Shown here one piece after another: positions 60,608-64,000 of a DNA stretch of 64,000 nt. The stretch's first letter is position 1. Every line of letters begins with the position of its first letter. Origin of the DNA: Pseudofrankia coriaricola (lineage in GTDB: Bacteria > Actinomycetota > Actinomycetes > Frankiales > Frankiaceae). The DNA lies in contig NZ_MBLO01000263.1 in assembly GCF_001854805.1 (NCBI RefSeq), forward strand, positions 1 through 64,000. The letters run 5' to 3'. Under the pieces are notes generated by a model that searched no databases, had not been told where the DNA came from, and saw nothing but the letters and a program-made list of their open reading frames with translations. The position numbers were made by a program, and so were the translations under genes.

Positions 60608-61225
60608 TCACCCTGACGACGACGGCCGCCGCGGCGCCGGTGCGAGTGCGGCGAAGGCTTCGTCGAGGAGGTCGACGAGGTCGAGCCGGCCGTCGGAAGC
60701 CGTCCAGTGGTCGAGGGCGATGTTCAGACAGTCCAAGGCGGCGGCGGCCCGTACTGACAGGGCCAGGGTCGCGGGCCGCGGGGCGTCGCCGCGCTCGGCG
60801 AGAGCCTGGGCCAGGGCGGGGCGCCAGCTGTGCTGCTTCTCCAGCTTCCGGGCACAGAGGGCGGGGGTCTCCTGGACAAGACGGGTCGTTGCGAGGGCGT
60901 TGGCCGGGTCCTGGCGGTAGGGCTCGATAACGGTGTCCAGCCCGCGCCGTAGTGCCGTCCAGTCGTCCTCGTCTGCGGGTCGGGCGCGCAGGGCATTGGC
61001 GACTTGATCGCCTTGTGCGTCGATGGCGCCGAGGACGGCGTCCTCCTTGCTGCCGAAGTAGCGCAGGAAGGTGCTACGGGACACCCCGGCAGCCGTCGCC
61101 AGGTCGTTGATGGTGACATTTTCGAAGCCTTCGCGGACGAACAGGTCGAACGCGACCTGGGCCAGCTCGGCCCGGACGGCGGTCCTCGCGATGTCTCTCG
61201 TGTTCGTACGCGCGAGCTCGGTCAC
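60608..61225 (-). CDS. TetR-family transcriptional regulator
   Basis: 205 residues. Helix-turn-helix about 12-60: IARTAVRAELAQVAFDLFVR, NVTINDLATAAGVSRSTFLR, YFGSKEDAVLGAIDAQGD. C-terminal helical domain with WTALRRGLDTVIEPYRQDP (MftR-like form). GTG 61225 begins MTELARTNTRDIA. It is divergent from the LLM gene and lies inside an inverted repeat. Two dead homologues are at 18711-19030 and 36330-36740. It probably represses itself and the LLM gene (inference). Confidence 0.93.
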   Translation of the reverse strand: MTELARTNTRDIARTAVRAELAQVAFDLFVREGFENVTINDLATAAGVSRSTFLRYFGSKEDAVLGAIDAQGDQVANALRARPADEDDWTALRRGLDTVIEPYRQDPANALATTRLVQETPALCARKLEKQHSWRPALAQALAERGDAPRPATLALSVRAAAALDCLNIALDHWTASDGRLDLVDLLDEAFAALAPAPRRPSSSG

Positions 61226-61244
61226 GCCTTGATCCTACCTCGGA

Positions 61245-61269
61245 CTCGATCCCGACTTGCAGGATCGAG
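61245..61269. promoter_or_regulatory. Candidate TetR operator between the divergent genes
   Basis: CTCGATCC (61245-61252) and GGATCGAG (61262-61269) are perfect complements around 9 nt, 20 bp upstream of the TetR start. Position suits autoregulation. Confidence 0.4.
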
Positions 61270-61389
61270 CCCCGGTCGTTAGCGTGAAACCAGGTGTCAT
61301 AAGGTACATGGGAAGTCTGCTTCGAACCTCCAATCCAGGCGATGGGAACGAGGACAGCGTGCACCATGACTGGCACCAGGGAGGCTGAC

Positions 61390-62271
61390 ATGCGACTAGG
61401 TGTCCACATCGTCGCGTTCGATCAGGCGAACGGCCACGGCGGCCTGGGACCGCGGCTGGCTTCGGCCGGGGCCGCCGCCGAGGCGGCGGGGGTGGGCTGG
61501 CTGTCGGTGATGGACCACTACTTCCAGATGGAGGAGTTGGGCGGTGCCCAAGACGCCATGCTGGAGTGCTACACAACCCTCGGCTATCTTGCCGCGCATA
61601 CGTCCACGGTGCAGCTCGGCGCGCTGGTCACCGGGGTGACCTACCGCCACCCCGGCCTGCTGGCCAAGATCGTTACCACGCTCGACAACCTCTCCGGCGG
61701 GCGGGCCACCCTCGGCATCGGCGCAGCCTGGTACGAGCGCGAACACCGGGGGCTCGGCGTCCCGTTCCCACCGACGGCCGAGCGGTTCGGGCGGCTGGAG
61801 GAGACGCTACGGATCTGCCTGCAGATGTGGGACCCGCGACACAACGGGCCGTTCGACGGCACGTACTACCAGCTGACCGAGACCCGGTGCGTGCCGCCGC
61901 CCGTGAGCGTGCCACGCCCGGAGATCATGATCGGCGGAGGCGGTGAGAAGAAAACGCTGAGGCTGGTGGCCCAGTACGCGGACGCCTGCAACCTCACGGC
62001 CTTCTCAATCGCCGAGGTCGCGCACAAGCTCGATGTGCTACACCGGCACTGCGATGAGGCGGGCCGCGACTACGGCCAGATCCGCAAGACTGCTATCTAT
62101 GCCGGGGACACGATCCGAAACGGCGACCTCGACGCCTTCGCCAAGGAGATGACCGACTATTCCAAGCTCGGTATCGAGACCATGATCGTGACTCCGGCTG
62201 TAGCCTCGCCGGCCCAGTGGATCGAGGACCGCGGCGCGCCCGCGGCGCGGCGGCTGGCCGAGCTTGGTTGA
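61390..62271 (+). CDS. LLM-class F420-dependent oxidoreductase (TIGR03560-like)
   Basis: 293 residues. MRLGVHIVAFDQANG, GVGWLSVMDHYFQMEELGG, CYTTLGYLAAHTSTVQLGAL, VTGVTYRHPGLLAKIVTTLD, GRATLGIGAAWYEREHRGLG, IMIGGGGEKKTLRLVAQYAD are the usual blocks of the F420-type LLM group. ATG 61390 follows GGAGGCTGAC; an in-frame start 16 codons earlier is possible. Its codons 66-161 are copied as the inverted repeat at 60266. Divergent from its likely TetR regulator. Substrate unknown. Confidence 0.92.
   Translation: MRLGVHIVAFDQANGHGGLGPRLASAGAAAEAAGVGWLSVMDHYFQMEELGGAQDAMLECYTTLGYLAAHTSTVQLGALVTGVTYRHPGLLAKIVTTLDNLSGGRATLGIGAAWYEREHRGLGVPFPPTAERFGRLEETLRICLQMWDPRHNGPFDGTYYQLTETRCVPPPVSVPRPEIMIGGGGEKKTLRLVAQYADACNLTAFSIAEVAHKLDVLHRHCDEAGRDYGQIRKTAIYAGDTIRNGDLDAFAKEMTDYSKLGIETMIVTPAVASPAQWIEDRGAPAARRLAELG
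61586..61872. repeat. Right arm of the 287-bp inverted repeat
   Basis: This arm lies inside the intact LLM gene, so it is the source and 60266-60552 is the copy. The mismatch seen is C here against T in the other arm near the VQL(G/D)ALVTG codons. Confidence 0.85.
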
Positions 62272-62649
62272 CGGGAACCGCGGCCAGCATGAGGCCCGCA
62301 TGGGCTGAGGCCCGCACGGGCCGGACGGCTCCCCGCGGCTGGTCCAGGCGCTCGCGACAGTTTCTGCAGCCGCTTCACTCGCGCCCGCCCGCCCTTCGAA
62401 AATAGCGTTTCCACACCGAAGATCGAGGTGTTGCTGGATGACAAAAGACAATCCCGACAGACCACGCGAGCTGGATGACCGGAAGATGGCCTTGACCCTC
62501 TCCCGAAACTGTCTGATAGGCAAAGCTCCCGCGGCGTCGGCGGCGCGCGGTGAAACCGAGACGGCGGGTTCGTTGGTCGACGGTGCGGGCAAGCCCGCGC
62601 AGGTCGCCGTCGGTGTCGACTTATTCCAGCATCGGTCGTGGGTGGTTTC
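62272..62649. other. Gap without a recognised gene
   Basis: Direct copies of GAGGCCCGCA (about 62290 and 62306) make a short GC-rich hairpin after the LLM stop that could end transcription. A 71-codon frame at 62438-62653 has no recognisable domain, no clear ribosome-binding site, and overlaps the next gene; I do not call it. Confidence 0.4.
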
Positions 62650-63720
62650 GTGACCCTCCATGTCAGCACCGAAGGGCGCGCGGACGCCATACCAAATTAC
62701 CGCGTGGTCCAGTGGGCCACCGGAAACATCGGAACCTATGCACTACGATCCGTCATCGAGCATCCGAATTTGTCTCTTGCTGGCGTGTACGTCTATGCGC
62801 CAGCGAAGGTCGGAAGTGACGCCGGCAAATTGTGCGGGCTCGACACCACCGATGTCTTGGCAACTAATGACATCGACGAGATTCTGGCGCTCGGCGCGGA
62901 CTGCATCCTGTACATGCCGGCTGCCTGCGATTTCGACGAGGTGTGCCGGCTGCTGGCATCCGGCGCGAACGTCGTCACGACCCGGGGCGAGTTCCATCGC
63001 GCAGACAGTCTCGACCCCGCAGTTCGCAAGCAGATCGAGGCCGCCTGCGAGCGCGGTGGTACCTCGATCCACAGCACCGGAAGCAGCCCCGGGTTCATCA
63101 CAGAGGCCGTCCCGCTGGTTCTGTCATCGATCCAGCGGCGGCTCGACAACCTGACGATCAACGAGTTCGCCGACCTCTCGGAACGCGACTCGCCAGAACT
63201 GCTCTTCGACCTGATGGGCTTCGGCAAGCCCCCCGCCGAGTTCGACGAACACCGGCTGTCCTACATGACGGGCAGCTTCGGCCCGTCGCTGCAGCTCGTC
63301 GCCGACGCGCTGGCGACGCCGCTTGACTCGGTGGAGGTGAGTGGGGAGATCGCGACAGCGCGTCGCCCGGTCCGCATCGCTGCCGGCATCCTCGCCGCCG
63401 GCACCGTGGGAGCGCAGCGGATAACGGTGTCGGGGATGCGAGGCGGCCGCTCGTTGCTGCGCTTCCGCTGCCACTGGTACTGCACCACCGACCTCGATCC
63501 CGCTTGGGACCTGCGCGCCACCGGCTGGCACATCTCGGTCGACGGTGACGCGCCTCTCGACATCGACATCCGCTTTCCAGTTCCTACCGAGCGGATGGGG
63601 GCAGTATTCCCTGCGTACACGGCGAACCGCGCGGTCAACGCCGTGCCGTTCGTCTGCGCAGCCCGCCCGGGGATCCGTTCGACCGTCGATCTTCCCCAGA
63701 TCGTCGCCACGCTCAGGTAA
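62650..63720 (+). CDS. DapB-like NAD(P)H-dependent amine dehydrogenase family protein
   Basis: 356 residues. Rossmann start YRVVQWATGNIGTYALRSVI, EHPNLSLAGVYVYAPAKVGS, ALGADCILYMPAACDFDEVC, VVTTRGEFHRADSLDP and STGSSPGFITEAVPLVLSSI. This matches the dihydrodipicolinate-reductase-like proteins (2,4-diaminopentanoate dehydrogenase-related) that are abundant in mycobacteria and related genera, whose substrates are mostly unknown. GTG 62650 has GGGTGG upstream; GTG 62638 is possible. Confidence 0.87.
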   Translation: MTLHVSTEGRADAIPNYRVVQWATGNIGTYALRSVIEHPNLSLAGVYVYAPAKVGSDAGKLCGLDTTDVLATNDIDEILALGADCILYMPAACDFDEVCRLLASGANVVTTRGEFHRADSLDPAVRKQIEAACERGGTSIHSTGSSPGFITEAVPLVLSSIQRRLDNLTINEFADLSERDSPELLFDLMGFGKPPAEFDEHRLSYMTGSFGPSLQLVADALATPLDSVEVSGEIATARRPVRIAAGILAAGTVGAQRITVSGMRGGRSLLRFRCHWYCTTDLDPAWDLRATGWHISVDGDAPLDIDIRFPVPTERMGAVFPAYTANRAVNAVPFVCAARPGIRSTVDLPQIVATLR

Positions 63721-63997
63721 GTGGCCGCGGTCGCCTGCGCCAGGAGACTGCTGAAAAAGTAGCTCCGGCGGCACGACTCGCCCCGAGTCCGTCCACATAT
63801 GTCGATCGGGGCAAACTAGGGCGAGTCCGGCGCAGTGGGCGTACCGCAGTACCAGGCTTGTAGGTGCTGAAGATCAGCATCTGGACCGAGGTGCGGTCAA
63901 GACTCACCAAGGCCCGAACGTGCCCGTCCCAGCTACCGATGGAGGCGATCTCATGGATGACATCGAAGTGATCAGGCAACAGGACGTCGACGCTCAC
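63713..63997 (-). other. Unrecognised ORF at the window edge, with an IS-like end
   Basis: A minus-strand frame from GTG 63997 reads SVDVLLPDHFDVIHEIASIG and RALVSLDRTSVQMLIFSTYK; I do not recognise it. It runs through GAGCTACTTTTTCAGCAGTC (63748-63767 on the minus strand), a sequence like the ends of some insertion sequences. It may be part of a mobile element continuing past the window, or chance. Confidence 0.3.
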
Positions 63998-64000
63998 CCG

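Noticed and set aside
62438-62653. 71-codon plus-strand ORF before the DapB-like gene
   Set aside because: No domain, no clear ribosome-binding site, and overlap with the start of a well-supported gene.

Overview
The window is very GC-rich DNA with strong third-position GC bias, GTG starts and some leaderless promoters. It carries many F420/flavin luciferase-like monooxygenases (LLM), SDRs, P450s, VOC proteins and Liv-type transporters, so it comes from an actinobacterium. The mix suits a large accessory catabolic region of a Frankia/Pseudofrankia-, Pseudonocardia- or Mycobacterium-like organism; the genus cannot be fixed from this sequence alone. No tRNA, rRNA or CRISPR was seen.

Layout. 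1-3.6 kb: truncated transporter lipoprotein, IS5-type remnant, P450, VOC protein, and decayed fragments of an alcohol dehydrogenase and an LLM enzyme. 3.6-15.8 kb: a coherent uptake/catabolism block with a substrate-binding protein, a four-domain LivH-LivM-LivF-LivG fusion transporter, two LLM oxidoreductases, an amidohydrolase, a second VOC protein and a central double-length GntR regulator. Several promoters here share one operator/-10 layout. 16-24.7 kb: binding protein with a perfect 5' hairpin, F420-reductase-like protein, ADH-SDR pair whose SDR has lost its catalytic Tyr, several pseudogenes, GntR, acyl-CoA ligase. 24.7-32.3 kb: VOC and TesB thioesterase facing a tight operon of epimerase, sulfotransferase, DUF1214-like protein, cysD and cysNC, which joins PAPS synthesis to a sulfotransferase. 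32.5-36.3 kb: ABC-2 exporter with histidine kinase and response regulator. 36.3-48 kb: reductases, ADH, amidohydrolase, aldehyde dehydrogenase, SDR, TIM-barrel protein, P450, quinone oxidoreductase, CaiB CoA-transferase. 48.5-54.8 kb: binding protein, methyltransferase, TetR, ADH, LLM, SDR. 55.4-59.9 kb: moaD, moaA, moaE and a molybdopterin oxidoreductase on one strand, abutting a broken aldehyde dehydrogenase. 60-64 kb: TetR gene between 287-bp inverted repeats, LLM enzyme, DapB-like dehydrogenase.

The themes are uptake of an organic substrate (three binding proteins plus one broken, one fused transporter), CoA activation and hydrolysis, redox steps using F420/FMN, NAD(P), haem and Mo cofactors, and many decayed copies of the same gene families (TetR, ADH, ALDH, LLM, SDR, CaiB, TIM-barrel). 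The region looks like repeatedly duplicated and eroding catabolic cassettes.
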